Positions 27,251 through 37,290 of a DNA stretch of 64,000 bases are shown here, in pieces. The stretch is from Vandammella animalimorsus (GTDB lineage: Bacteria; Pseudomonadota; Gammaproteobacteria; Burkholderiales; Burkholderiaceae_C). A model generated the notes under the pieces. That model saw nothing but the letters and a program-made list of their open reading frames with translations. It was not told the DNA's origin and searched no databases. The DNA is taken from contig NZ_NSJB01000001.1 in the NCBI RefSeq assembly GCF_002285265.1, positions 248,001 through 312,000 on the forward strand, read 5' to 3'. A program made the position numbers and the translations under genes. Position 1 is the stretch's first letter; each line of letters starts with the position of its first letter.

Positions 27251-27343
27251 TAAGAAGGGCGAATAAATAAGATTCTGTAATGGGGCTGAATAGATGGGAT
27301 TTTCTCGCATCGGTACTTTGATATGCCTGTTATTGACGCGCGC

Positions 27344-27367
27344 CAGGCCCTGGCTTGCCAGGGCCTG
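27344..27367. terminator. 10-bp perfect hairpin between convergent genes
   Basis: CAGGCCCTGG, CTTG loop, CCAGGGCCTG. It lies between the convergent AT-rich gene and creD. There is no U-tract on either side, so termination is plausible but weakly supported. Confidence 0.4.
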
Positions 27368-27406
27368 CGCTGGGGTGCTGCGCACTTGTGATGACAGGCG
27401 ATGCAA

Positions 27407-28834
27407 TCAGGCCTGCGCGCTCACTTTGTCGCTGGCTTTGTTGCTGGCTTTGTCGTTGGAGGGCGCGGGGTTTGCGCTGGCCTTGCTCTGGCCGATCAGG
27501 CTGTACCAGTCGATGTGGCGTGTGCCCAGCATCAGCGCGGCCAGTGCGACGAACAGCAGCACGCTGCCCATCAGCAGGGCGTTGTCCTCGGAGCGCAGGA
27601 TGCCGTAGAGGATGCCGTACAGCGCGGTGATGCCGGCGCCAAAGGCCAGGCCGTGCAGGCGATTGCGCAGCACTGCGCCCAGGTACAGCGTGATCAGGCT
27701 CACGCAGGCCAGCGCGGCGATGCCGTAGGAAATCCAGAACGGCAGGTGTTCGGACAGCGCCACCAGCAGCAGGAAGAAGATCGACAGCGCCAGCCCCACC
27801 AGCAGGTACTGCAGCGGGTGGATGGCGATGCGCCGCGTGGTCTCGATCAGGAAGAAGGCGGCGAAGGTCAGCACGATGAACAGCAGCCCGTATTTGACGG
27901 CGCGCTCGGCCTGCACGTAGATGTTGACCGGGTCGATGAAGCTCACGCCCAGCACTTCGGCCTGCGCTGCGCTGTCATGGCCATAGCGGCCCGATGTGCT
28001 GGCGACGGCCTTGCCGGCCTTGAGGGTTTGCTCGAAGTCGCGCGCCAGGTGCGAGATTTGCCAGCTGGCGCTGTAGCCGTCGCTGCGCACTTCGCGCGTG
28101 TTGGGCAGAAAGCGCCCCTGGAAGCTCGGGTGCGGCCAGCTCGATTGCAGGTGCACGTTGGTCAGCTCGGCCGTGGGGGCGATGGACAGGTGCTGCGAGC
28201 CCATGAGCTGCAGCGCCAGCGTGAAGGGCAGGCTGTGCGGCTGGCTCAGGTCCAGCTCGCCCAGATTGGCGTGGATGGCCGGGGTGGCCAGCACCTCGCG
28301 GCTGCCGACCTGGAAGGGCAGCTCGCGCCCGTCGATGTGCAGCAGCGGGTTGTTGGTGATGCCGCGCTGGTCGCTCACGCCCAGCACCAGATAGGCCTGG
28401 GCCGAGAGGGTGCGGCCCTGCGGTTGCTGGCCCAGCCAGGCCGGCAGCGTGAACTGGCCGCTGAGCTTCCAGCTCGACTGGAACAGGTTGGCGTGGTAGA
28501 TGCCGCGCTGGCGGGTTTGCACATCGGCCTGGCCTTGCCAGTCCAGCTGCTGCGCGGGCAGCAAGTGGCGCTGCTGCCGCTGGCGCAGCTGGGTGCTGGT
28601 CTGGCCGGTCTGGGCATCGTGCACCTGTTCCTCGAATTCTTCCTGGTATTCGATCAGCAGCACCGGGCCGATCAGGGTTTGCGCGCCAGCGGCCGATTGG
28701 GCGATGTCGTTTTGCACCTTGCGGTGCAGGCGTTGGCGATCCTGCACCTGGCCATAGATCATCATCAGTGCCATTTGCAGCACGATGACCAGGGCGCCGA
28801 TGATGAATATCTTGGTTGCGAGCCGGTATTGCAT
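27407..28834 (-). CDS. creD: inner-membrane protein CreD
   Basis: A 475-residue membrane protein. An N-terminal helix (residues 8-28) is followed by a large periplasmic domain (about 30-310), then five or six C-terminal helices including the AFFLIETTRR and IHPLQYLLVGLALSIFFLLL block typical of CreD. In enterics and Stenotrophomonas CreD is induced by CreBC and helps envelope integrity; creBC are not in this window. The start at 28834 has AAGAAAGG eight bases upstream. The 3' end contains three 12-bp repeats (27424-27459) encoding an Asn/Asp-Lys-Ala-Ser tail. Confidence 0.93.
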   Translation of the reverse strand: MQYRLATKIFIIGALVIVLQMALMMIYGQVQDRQRLHRKVQNDIAQSAAGAQTLIGPVLLIEYQEEFEEQVHDAQTGQTSTQLRQRQQRHLLPAQQLDWQGQADVQTRQRGIYHANLFQSSWKLSGQFTLPAWLGQQPQGRTLSAQAYLVLGVSDQRGITNNPLLHIDGRELPFQVGSREVLATPAIHANLGELDLSQPHSLPFTLALQLMGSQHLSIAPTAELTNVHLQSSWPHPSFQGRFLPNTREVRSDGYSASWQISHLARDFEQTLKAGKAVASTSGRYGHDSAAQAEVLGVSFIDPVNIYVQAERAVKYGLLFIVLTFAAFFLIETTRRIAIHPLQYLLVGLALSIFFLLLVALSEHLPFWISYGIAALACVSLITLYLGAVLRNRLHGLAFGAGITALYGILYGILRSEDNALLMGSVLLFVALAALMLGTRHIDWYSLIGQSKASANPAPSNDKASNKASDKVSAQA

Positions 28835-28962
28835 GAGAGGGCCTTTCTTGTTGATGAGCACAGTGGCCGCAAGTGTGCTCAGCGCTTGAGAAATCCAGGT
28901 GAAGCGAAGATGAAGTGGCCGCGCCTGTCATCAAAACCCCCGCCGCGCGCATGACCAGGGCG

Positions 28963-28990
28963 AAAAAAAGCCACCGGCAAGGCGGTGGCT
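28963..28990 (-). terminator. terminator downstream of tpx
   Basis: On the minus strand AGCCACCG (complement of 28983-28990) pairs with CGGTGGCT (complement of 28969-28976), followed by seven T (complement of A 28963-28969). It lies 35 bases after the tpx stop. Confidence 0.85.
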
Positions 28991-29025
28991 GGGGGCAATG
29001 GCGAGCTGGCGCTTGGGGCAGCTTC

Positions 29026-29526
29026 TTATTGCAGCGCGGCCTTGGCGGCGGCGTAGTCGGGTTCGTTGGCGATCTCGCCCACCAGCTGGCTGTGCAGCAC
29101 GCGGTCGTTTTCATCGAGCACCACCACGGCGCGCGCGGTCAGCCCGGCCAGCGGGCCGCTGGCGATGGCCACGCCGTAGTCCTCATGGAAGGCGCGGCCG
29201 CGCAGGGTGGAGAGCATGACGACCTTGTCCAGGCCTTCTGCGCCGCAGAAACGCGCCTGGGCAAAGGGCAGGTCGGCCGAGATGCATAGCACGACGGTGT
29301 TGGGCAGGGCGCTGGCCTCTTCGTTGAAGCTGCGCACCGATTGCGCGCAGGTCGGGGTGTCGATGCTGGGGAAGATGTTGAGCACTTTGCGCTGGCCTTT
29401 GAAGTCGGCCAGGCTGCGCTCGGCCAGGTCCTTGCCCACCAGCGAGAAGGCCGGGGCCTGCTGGCCGGGGGCGGGCAGGCTGCCCTTGAGTTCGACGGGG
29501 TTGCCTTTGAGGGTGACTTGGGTCAT
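29026..29526 (-). CDS. tpx: thiol peroxidase (2-Cys peroxiredoxin)
   Basis: A 166-residue enzyme that reduces hydrogen and lipid peroxides using thioredoxin. Peroxidatic Cys60 is in [13 protein letters not shown] and resolving Cys94 in ARFCGAEG, the Tpx-specific spacing. The start at 29526 gives the typical [12 protein letters not shown]-terminus and follows a GGAG. It stands alone, with a terminator after it and a MITE-like repeat upstream. Confidence 0.97.
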   Translation of the reverse strand: MTQVTLKGNPVELKGSLPAPGQQAPAFSLVGKDLAERSLADFKGQRKVLNIFPSIDTPTCAQSVRSFNEEASALPNTVVLCISADLPFAQARFCGAEGLDKVVMLSTLRGRAFHEDYGVAIASGPLAGLTARAVVVLDENDRVLHSQLVGEIANEPDYAAAKAALQ

Positions 29527-29642
29527 GAGGAGCTCCAAAAAAAGAGGGCTGGGTGAAACCGCCCTGGCAGCGCCAGAGCGTGGGGGTGAGAGGCAAAGCC
29601 CGTGCATTGTCGCACCAGGCCGTGCGGGCGCTTGGCGCTGTC

Positions 29643-29805
29643 AGAGCCTGTTCAAAATCTCGGCGCGAGTGGGCAAGAAGCGGTTTGGGGTGGGCTGCAA
29701 GGCGCAAAACGCAGCCATAGCTGGGGCTATGGCGAGGTTTTGCAACGCAGCAGAGCGCCCAAATCCGCTCTCTTGACCGCCGTGCAAAGATTTTGAACAG
29801 GCTCT
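29643..29805. mobile_element. MITE-like element, repeat family 2, copy 1
   Basis: 163 bp bounded by perfect 18-bp inverted repeats (AGAGCCTGTTCAAAATCT and its complement). Taking the ends as GAGCCTG/CAGGCTC, the flanks both read TCA, a possible 3-bp target duplication. An internal hairpin GCCATAGC/GCTATGGC is present. It is close to identical to 52503-52666. It encodes no transposase, so it would need one in trans. It sits nine bases 3' of the rlmB stop codon. Confidence 0.85.
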
Positions 29806-29814
29806 CAGAACCTC

Positions 29815-30558
29815 TTACCTGAGCAGGCGCTGGCGGCGCGCTTCGTACAGGCACACGGCGCTGGCCACCGAGACGTTCAGGCTTTCCACCGCGCCTTGCA
29901 TGGGGATGTGCAGCAGCGCATCGCAGGTCTTGCGTGTGAGCTGGCGCATGCCCGGGCCTTCGGCGCCCAGCACCAGGGCCGTGGGGCCGGTGAGCTCTTG
30001 CTGGTAGAGCGATTGCGGCGCGTCGTCGCTGGTGCCCAGCACCCAGATGCCGCGCTCCTTGAGCTCGCCCAGGGTGCGCGCCAGGTTGGTGACCATGAAG
30101 TAGGGCACGGTCTCGGCCGCGCCGCTGGCGACCTTGGCGACGGTGGCGTTGATGCCGGCGGCGTGGTCCTTGGGGGCGATGACGGCATGGGCGCCGGCGC
30201 CGTCGGCCACGCGCAGGCAGGCGCCCAGGTTGTGCGGGTCGGTCACGCCGTCGAGCACCAGCAGCAGCGGCGGCTCGGCCAGCGCGTCGAGCAGCTCATC
30301 GAGGCCGCGCGCGGGCGCCAGGGCCTGCACGCGCGCGGCCACGCCCTGGTGGCCGTGGCTGCCGGCCAGGCGGGCGATGCGCAGCGCATCGGCTTCGATC
30401 AGGCGCACACCCGCTTCTTTGGCGCGGGCGATGAACTGGCGCATGCGCGCATCGCGGCGGCTGGGGTCGATCAGCACCTCGATGATGGAATCGGGCGCGG
30501 TCTTCAGGCGCACGGTGACGGCGTGAAAGCCGAACAGGACTTTTTTGGGCTCGGACAT
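29815..30558 (-). CDS. rlmB: 23S rRNA (guanosine-2'-O)-methyltransferase RlmB
   Basis: A 247-residue SpoU/TrmH-class enzyme that methylates the ribose of G2251 in 23S rRNA. The N-terminal substrate-binding domain (FGFHAVTVRL) precedes a knotted SAM domain with motif 1 DPHNLGACLRVADGAG, motif 2 LVLGAEGPGM and motif 3 IPMQGAVESLNVSVA. ATG 30558 is the family-like start. It lies 45 bases downstream of the MFS-acyltransferase gene and probably shares its transcript. In many bacteria rlmB follows rnr; that is not so here. Confidence 0.96.
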   Translation of the reverse strand: MSEPKKVLFGFHAVTVRLKTAPDSIIEVLIDPSRRDARMRQFIARAKEAGVRLIEADALRIARLAGSHGHQGVAARVQALAPARGLDELLDALAEPPLLLVLDGVTDPHNLGACLRVADGAGAHAVIAPKDHAAGINATVAKVASGAAETVPYFMVTNLARTLGELKERGIWVLGTSDDAPQSLYQQELTGPTALVLGAEGPGMRQLTRKTCDALLHIPMQGAVESLNVSVASAVCLYEARRQRLLR

Positions 30559-30603
30559 GGCAGGTTCAGTGGGGGGCGCTGGCGGCAGGGCCAAAGCGGG
30601 CGA

Positions 30604-32607
30604 TTATCCCGCGCCTGTGCCCAGGTCTGGCGCGGCGCCGTGCCCGCTCTTGCCGGCCGGCTGGGCCTGATCGAGCAATTGCTGCACGCGCGCCTGCAGC
30701 AGCTGTGGCGTGGCGCTGGCGCTGTCCATGGCCGGGCCCACGTGCAGGCCCACGCGGTTGAGCCAGCCGCGGCGCAGCGGCCGCACCATGGCCACGTTCT
30801 GGCCGCCGCGCACTTCGATGCGCGAGAAGAACGAGCCCCACAGATTGGACAGCGCCATGGGGATGATGGGCACGTCCAGGCCCTGGGCGCGGGCATCGTC
30901 CGTGATTTTGTGGATGCCGCGCTTGAAGCGCTGCAGCTGCCCGTCGCGGGTGATGGCCCCTTCGGGGAAGATGCCCAGCAGATCGCCCTCGCGCAGCACC
31001 TGGGCGGCGCGCTCGAAGGCGGCCTCGAAGGCCTGTGGGTTGTCGCGCTGCGAGGCAATGGGGATGGCCTTGGCAAAGCGGAAGATCAGCCCCAGCAGGC
31101 GGTTGCGGAAGATGCGCTCGTCCATGATGAAGTAGATCGGGCGCGGGCTGGCGGCCAGCAGCAAGATGGCATCGACGAAGCTGACGTGGTTGCAGGCCAG
31201 CACGGCCGGGCCTTCGCTGGGGATGTGCTCGCGCCCCTGGATGTGAAAGCGGTAGATCAGGTGCGTGAGCACCCAGGCCATGAAGCGCAGCAGGTACTCG
31301 GGCACCAGCAGGAAGATGTAGGCCGCAACGACGGCATTGCCGATGGCCAGCGCCAGGAAGATCTGCGGCATCGTCAGCCCCAGTTGCAGCAGCGCGGCGG
31401 TGAGCACGGCGCTGGCGATCATGAACAGCGCGTTGAGGATGTTGTTGGCGGCGATGATGCGCGCGCGGTGCGTGGGCTGCGAGCGCATTTGCACCAGCGC
31501 GTACATGGGCACGCTGTACAGCCCGGTGAACAGGCACAGCAGCAGCAGGTCGATGAGCACGCGCCAGTTGGCCGCCGCGCCCAGGAATTGCGGCACATCC
31601 AGCAGCTGGGCGGGCGCGGGCAGGCTGCGGGTGGCGAAGTACAGATCGAGCAGGAACAAGCTCATGCCGATGGCGCCCACGGGCACCAGGCCGATCTCGA
31701 CCTGCTTGCGCGAGAGCGCCTCGCAAAGCAGCGAGCCGATGCCGATGCCCAGCGCAAACACCGTCAGCAGCAGCGAGGCGACCTGGGCGTTGCCGTGCAG
31801 CACCTCCTTGGCGATGACGGGAAACTGGCTCATCAGCACCGAGCCGACGAACCACATCCAGCTGATGCCCAGCACGGAGCGAAACACCACGGCCTGGGCG
31901 TGGGCCAGGCGCAGGTTCTGCCAGGTCTCGCGCACGGGGTTCCAGTCGATGCGCAGCGCCGGGTCGGTGGGCGCCGTCTGCGGGATGGCGCGGCTGCTGG
32001 CCCAGCCCAGCACGGCCAGCGCCAGGCTGGCCAGCGTCACGTACTTGCGCCCGGGCTCGCCCAGGTCGATGAGCATGCCGCCGGCCAGGCTGCCCAGCAC
32101 GATGGAGACGAAGGTGCCCATCTCCACCATGCCGTTGCCGCCGGTGAGCTCGGCCGCGTTCAGGTGCTGGGGCAGGTAGGCGTACTTGACCGGGCCGAAC
32201 AGCGTCGATTGCAGGCCCATGGCGAACACACAGGCCAGCAGCACGGCCACGGCATCGAACCAGAAGGCCAGCGCGGCCACCAGCATGATGGCGATCTCCA
32301 GCAGCTTCAGGCGGCGGATCAGCAGCGCGTGGGCGTACTTGTCGGCCAGCTGCCCGGCCGTGGCCGAGAACAGCAGATAGGGCAGGATGAACACCGCACC
32401 AATCACCAGCCCGGCCATCTGCGGCTCCAGCCAGGCCACCTGCAGCTGGTAGGTCAGCAGCACCGTGAGGGCGAACTTGAACAGGTTGTCGTTGGCCGCG
32501 CCGATGAATTGCGTCCAGAAAAACGGCGCAAAGCGCCGCTGGCCCAGCAGCTTGAACTGGTTGACCTCATCGGCCTTGACGGGGTGGGTAGGGCGGTGTT
32601 GGCTCAT
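30604..32607 (-). CDS. MFS transporter fused to acyltransferase (LplT-Aas-like)
   Basis: A 667-residue fusion. Residues about 15-435 form a 12-helix MFS domain similar to the lysophospholipid flippase LplT. Residues about 440-640 are a PlsC-type acyltransferase with NHVSFVD (the HX4D motif) and GIFPEGAI. In E. coli LplT and Aas are separate, and Aas carries an additional AMP-binding acyl-ACP synthetase domain, which is missing here. The protein probably flips lysophospholipids inward and re-acylates them, which would suit a genome with outer-membrane phospholipase A nearby. The acyl donor is unknown. Confidence 0.92.
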   Translation of the reverse strand: MSQHRPTHPVKADEVNQFKLLGQRRFAPFFWTQFIGAANDNLFKFALTVLLTYQLQVAWLEPQMAGLVIGAVFILPYLLFSATAGQLADKYAHALLIRRLKLLEIAIMLVAALAFWFDAVAVLLACVFAMGLQSTLFGPVKYAYLPQHLNAAELTGGNGMVEMGTFVSIVLGSLAGGMLIDLGEPGRKYVTLASLALAVLGWASSRAIPQTAPTDPALRIDWNPVRETWQNLRLAHAQAVVFRSVLGISWMWFVGSVLMSQFPVIAKEVLHGNAQVASLLLTVFALGIGIGSLLCEALSRKQVEIGLVPVGAIGMSLFLLDLYFATRSLPAPAQLLDVPQFLGAAANWRVLIDLLLLCLFTGLYSVPMYALVQMRSQPTHRARIIAANNILNALFMIASAVLTAALLQLGLTMPQIFLALAIGNAVVAAYIFLLVPEYLLRFMAWVLTHLIYRFHIQGREHIPSEGPAVLACNHVSFVDAILLLAASPRPIYFIMDERIFRNRLLGLIFRFAKAIPIASQRDNPQAFEAAFERAAQVLREGDLLGIFPEGAITRDGQLQRFKRGIHKITDDARAQGLDVPIIPMALSNLWGSFFSRIEVRGGQNVAMVRPLRRGWLNRVGLHVGPAMDSASATPQLLQARVQQLLDQAQPAGKSGHGAAPDLGTGAG

Positions 32608-32661
32608 GCGGCGCTCGGCGTGGATGGGAAAGAGGGCGGGGGGCTGACAGGCATCAAGGGC

Positions 32662-33537
32662 TCAACGGCGCATGGGAGTGGCGTTATACAGCATGCGGGC
32701 AATGGGCCAGCCGGCTGCGGCGGCAAGCACATGCTTGAGGCTGTGGCCCGAGATCAGCCCGGCGCTGGCCTCGAACAGCGCGTGGTCGCCCAGCTCGCAC
32801 GCCTTGCACAGCAAATACCAGCCGATGATGGCCAGCAACCCCAGCGCCGGCATGCCTGCGCTGCGCGGCAGCCCCAGGCGGGTGCCCAGGCCAATGGCCA
32901 GCAGCAGCACCATGCCGCCGCCTTGCAGCACGCTCCAGGGCGTGAAATTGCCCGTGGCATGCCACACGGCCAGGCTGGCGCAGCTGGCGGCAAAGGTCAG
33001 CGCCGTGGCCAGCAGCGCGCTGGTATCGCAGGCGATCTGGCGCACCGCCAGGCCAACGATGGCGGCAAACACGATGCCCATGGCCAGGCGATCCCACAGC
33101 ACGCCGGCATCGTCGGGCTGCAAGTGGTAAATGCCCGAGCCCAGCGCGGTGGCGGCAAAGCCCAGCGCCGCCAGGCCGCACAGGTGCCACCACAGCGGCA
33201 TGCTGCGCACATGGGCGCGCTGCATGGCGCGGCGGTACTGCCGCATGGCCCGGGCGATGACGATGGCGGCAGCCAGAAAGCACAGATTGGTCAGCACGTC
33301 CATGGCGTTGGGCAGGCCCAGCAGGCCGCGCTGGTCGGCAAAATCGTGGTAGTGCGCCAGTTGCTGCACCGGCGGCAACAGCGCCGCCAGCAGCGTCAGC
33401 AGCGCGGCAAAGGCCAGCAGGGCCCAGCGCGCCAGCTGCTGCGCCGAGCGCGCCTGCGCCGTGTACTGGCTGCCATCGACCATGGCAAACGAGGGGGAAA
33501 AGGATGCGGCAAGCACAAAGGATTTCTTGGCGGGCAT
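32662..33537 (-). CDS. CREST-superfamily (ceramidase-like) membrane protein
   Basis: A 291-residue membrane protein with about seven helices. Motifs scattered across it match the alkaline-ceramidase/CREST pattern: DFADQRGLLGLPNAMDVLTN, then GSGIYHLQPDDAGVLWDRLAM, and a C-terminal SGHSLKHVLAA with His residues that could bind zinc. The superfamily comprises membrane hydrolases acting on amide or ester lipids; the bacterial substrate is unknown. ATG 33537 has GGAG seven bases upstream and is preferred over ATG 33483. It is on the minus strand, downstream of a 210-bp divergent gap. Confidence 0.82.
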   Translation of the reverse strand: MPAKKSFVLAASFSPSFAMVDGSQYTAQARSAQQLARWALLAFAALLTLLAALLPPVQQLAHYHDFADQRGLLGLPNAMDVLTNLCFLAAAIVIARAMRQYRRAMQRAHVRSMPLWWHLCGLAALGFAATALGSGIYHLQPDDAGVLWDRLAMGIVFAAIVGLAVRQIACDTSALLATALTFAASCASLAVWHATGNFTPWSVLQGGGMVLLLAIGLGTRLGLPRSAGMPALGLLAIIGWYLLCKACELGDHALFEASAGLISGHSLKHVLAAAAGWPIARMLYNATPMRR

Positions 33538-33747
33538 GGTGTGGCTCCAAAACAATCGGCAGGTGATGGATGGGGGTGCACATGCACCCAGCGCCGCGAA
33601 GTATCGAAACCGGCGGGCCAAAAAGTGCCTTGATTTGCTTTGGATTGCGTATTCAATGCCTTAAAGTAGCTTTTATTGATACCTTTTGCCGCTGGCAGTC
33701 CCGATCGGTAGGCCGGCTGCGCAGCACACGAGAAGAGGAGCAAGCCC

Positions 33748-34479
33748 ATGAGCACCACCCAGGACCTGGTGAGCGTCATCAAGCAGGAACTCAAGGCCAA
33801 CCGCATGACCTACGCCGATCTGGCCCAGGCGCTGGAGATGGCCGAGTCCAGCGTCAAGCGCATGCTCTCGCGCGGCGAGATGCCGCTGTCGCGCATCGAC
33901 GCCATCTGCCGCGCGCTGGGCACGGACTTTGCCGAGCTGGCGCGGCGCGTGGTCGATCAGCAGCCCGAGCTGGCGCAGCTGAGCGTGGAGCAAGAGCGCG
34001 CCGTGGTGGCCGACAAGAAGCTGCTGCTGGTGGCCGTCAACGCCATGAGCCTGTGGTCGGTCGAGCAAATGGTGGCCGCCTACCACCTCAGCGAGGCCGA
34101 GTGCGTCAAGTACCTGGCGCAGCTCGACCGCCTGGGCATCCTGGAGCTGCGGCCCATGAACCGCTACCGCCTCAAGCTGGCCAAGACCTTCAAATGGCGC
34201 CCCAATGGCCCGGTGATGCAGTTCTTTCGCGAGCACGTGGCGCTGGATTACCTGGGCGGGGCCTTTGCGCACGAGGACGAGGGCCTGTTTCTGGTGCACG
34301 GCAGCATCAGCCGCGCGGCCGCGCCCGGCCTGCTCGAGCGCATGCAGCGCCTGGGCCAGGATTTCTCCCAGCAGCACCTGAGCGACCAGAAAGTGCCGCC
34401 CGGCGAGCGCGAGGGCTACACCATGATCCTGGCGCTGCGCCGCTGGGAGTACTCGGCCTTCAAGGCCTTGCGCCGCTGA
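33748..34479 (+). CDS. XRE-family helix-turn-helix regulator
   Basis: A 243-residue transcription factor. An N-terminal HTH_XRE domain (about residues 8-65: YADLAQALEMAESSVKRML, then MPLSRIDAICRALG) is followed by a 175-residue C-terminal domain of unknown ligand, with WSVEQMVAAYHLSEAE and a region around MQFFREHVALDYLG. Homologues are common and uncharacterised in Burkholderiales. It starts after AGAAGAGGAGC and is convergent with the AsnC regulator. Its targets are unknown; the divergent CREST gene is a candidate by position. Confidence 0.9.
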   Translation: MSTTQDLVSVIKQELKANRMTYADLAQALEMAESSVKRMLSRGEMPLSRIDAICRALGTDFAELARRVVDQQPELAQLSVEQERAVVADKKLLLVAVNAMSLWSVEQMVAAYHLSEAECVKYLAQLDRLGILELRPMNRYRLKLAKTFKWRPNGPVMQFFREHVALDYLGGAFAHEDEGLFLVHGSISRAAAPGLLERMQRLGQDFSQQHLSDQKVPPGEREGYTMILALRRWEYSAFKALRR

Positions 34480-34490
34480 GCGGTTGCGGC

Positions 34491-34574
34491 CTGTGCGCCG
34501 AGCTGTGCGCCGAGTTTTGCGCGGGCCTTTGCGCTGAGCTTTGCGCCGATTACGGCGCTGACTTTGACGCTGAC
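34491..34574. repeat. degenerate 12-bp tandem repeats between convergent regulators
   Basis: Seven 12-bp units read on the plus strand: CTGTGCGCCGAG twice, then TTTTGCGCGGGC, CTTTGCGCTGAG, CTTTGCGCCGAT and two more diverged units. They span the gap after the XRE gene and run into the 3' end of asnC, whose last codons (Ala-Ser-Ala-Ser-Lys-Ser) are made of the last units. They probably arose by replication slippage. Confidence 0.8.
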
Positions 34575-35068
34575 GCCGCGCGCCCCGGCAGCGGGATGGC
34601 CGTGCCGCGCTTGGCCTGCGCGGTGGCGAAATAGGCCTTGACGTTGCGCACATTGGCCTGCTGCGTGAACAGCGCGTGCGCCAGCGCCTGGTAGTGCTGC
34701 ATGTCCAGGGTGTGCACCACCAGAATGAAATCGGGCCCGGCGCTCACGCGCCAGCACTGCTGCACCTCGGGGTGCTGCTGCAGCAGCTGCTCGAAGGCCG
34801 CCAGCGCCTGGGCGTCCTGCCGATCCAGGCTGAGCTCGACGATGCAGCACAGCCCCGGCGGCTGGCCGCTGGCGCGCGCCAGCGCCCACGGATCGACCAG
34901 CGCCACCTGGGCCGCCAGAATGCCCGCCTCGCGCAGGCGCTGCACGCGCCGCAGGCAGGTGGCAGGCGAGATGCCCACGCGCTCGGCCAGGGCCTGCTGG
35001 CTGAGCGAGGCATCGCGCTGCAGCAGTTCCAACAATTGCAGGTCGGTGTCGTCGATGCTTTTCTTCAT
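34550..35068 (-). CDS. Lrp/AsnC family transcriptional regulator
   Basis: A 172-residue feast/famine regulator. Its N-terminal HTH (DDTDLQLLELLQRDASLSQ ... VGISPATCLRRVQRL) is followed by a RAM/AsnC effector domain (SAGPDFILVVHT). Such proteins sense amino acids or similar ligands as octamers. The start MKKSIDD at 35068 is chosen. It is divergent from glmS, with an AT-rich palindrome-containing gap, so autoregulation is likely; control of glmS is possible but speculative. Confidence 0.92.
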   Translation of the reverse strand: MKKSIDDTDLQLLELLQRDASLSQQALAERVGISPATCLRRVQRLREAGILAAQVALVDPWALARASGQPPGLCCIVELSLDRQDAQALAAFEQLLQQHPEVQQCWRVSAGPDFILVVHTLDMQHYQALAHALFTQQANVRNVKAYFATAQAKRGTAIPLPGRAASASKSAP

Positions 35069-35069
35069 T

Positions 35070-35119
35070 TTTGATTGCTGAATGAAATCAAATTTCGTGA
35101 AATCCAATCAGTGAAATTT
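35070..35119. promoter_or_regulatory. paired AT-rich inverted repeats, candidate AsnC/Lrp operator
   Basis: TTTGATT (35070-35076) and AATCAAA (35086-35092) form one dyad. AAATTTC (35090-35096) and GAAATTT (35113-35119) form a second, overlapping one. They lie directly upstream of the asnC-family start codon in otherwise G+C-rich DNA. AT-rich imperfect palindromes of this kind are typical Lrp-family sites, and autoregulation is common in the family. Confidence 0.55.
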
Positions 35120-35279
35120 TACTTGAAAAATAGACCAAAAACAAAAGCAAATTTCTTTCGTCCCTGGCTAGCATGCCGCCCATGTGTGGCCCAGGCCGCC
35201 CGCCGTTGCGGGGTGGGCCGGGGCGCGTTGCGCAGATTCTTGAGCAAGGTCTGCATCCAAATCACAGGGAGAGTTGCGT

Positions 35280-37175
<1,896 letters not shown>

Positions 37176-37220
37176 GCACATTGGCGATTGCACGCCAGTG
37201 CAAGGAACACAAGAGCCTGC

Positions 37221-37269
37221 AAAAACAAGGCGCTGCTGCCACCCGGGAGGATGGCAAGCAGCGCCTTGT
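37221..37269. terminator. terminator between glmS and the lipoprotein cluster
   Basis: ACAAGGCGCTGCT (37225-37237) pairs with AGCAGCGCCTTGT (37257-37269), with an inner GCCA/TGGC extension. On the minus strand it is followed by T5 (complement of A 37221-37225), so it chiefly terminates the minus-strand lipoprotein operon and may also serve glmS. Confidence 0.8.
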
Positions 37270-37290
37270 GGCGGCTGGTTGGCTGGCGGC

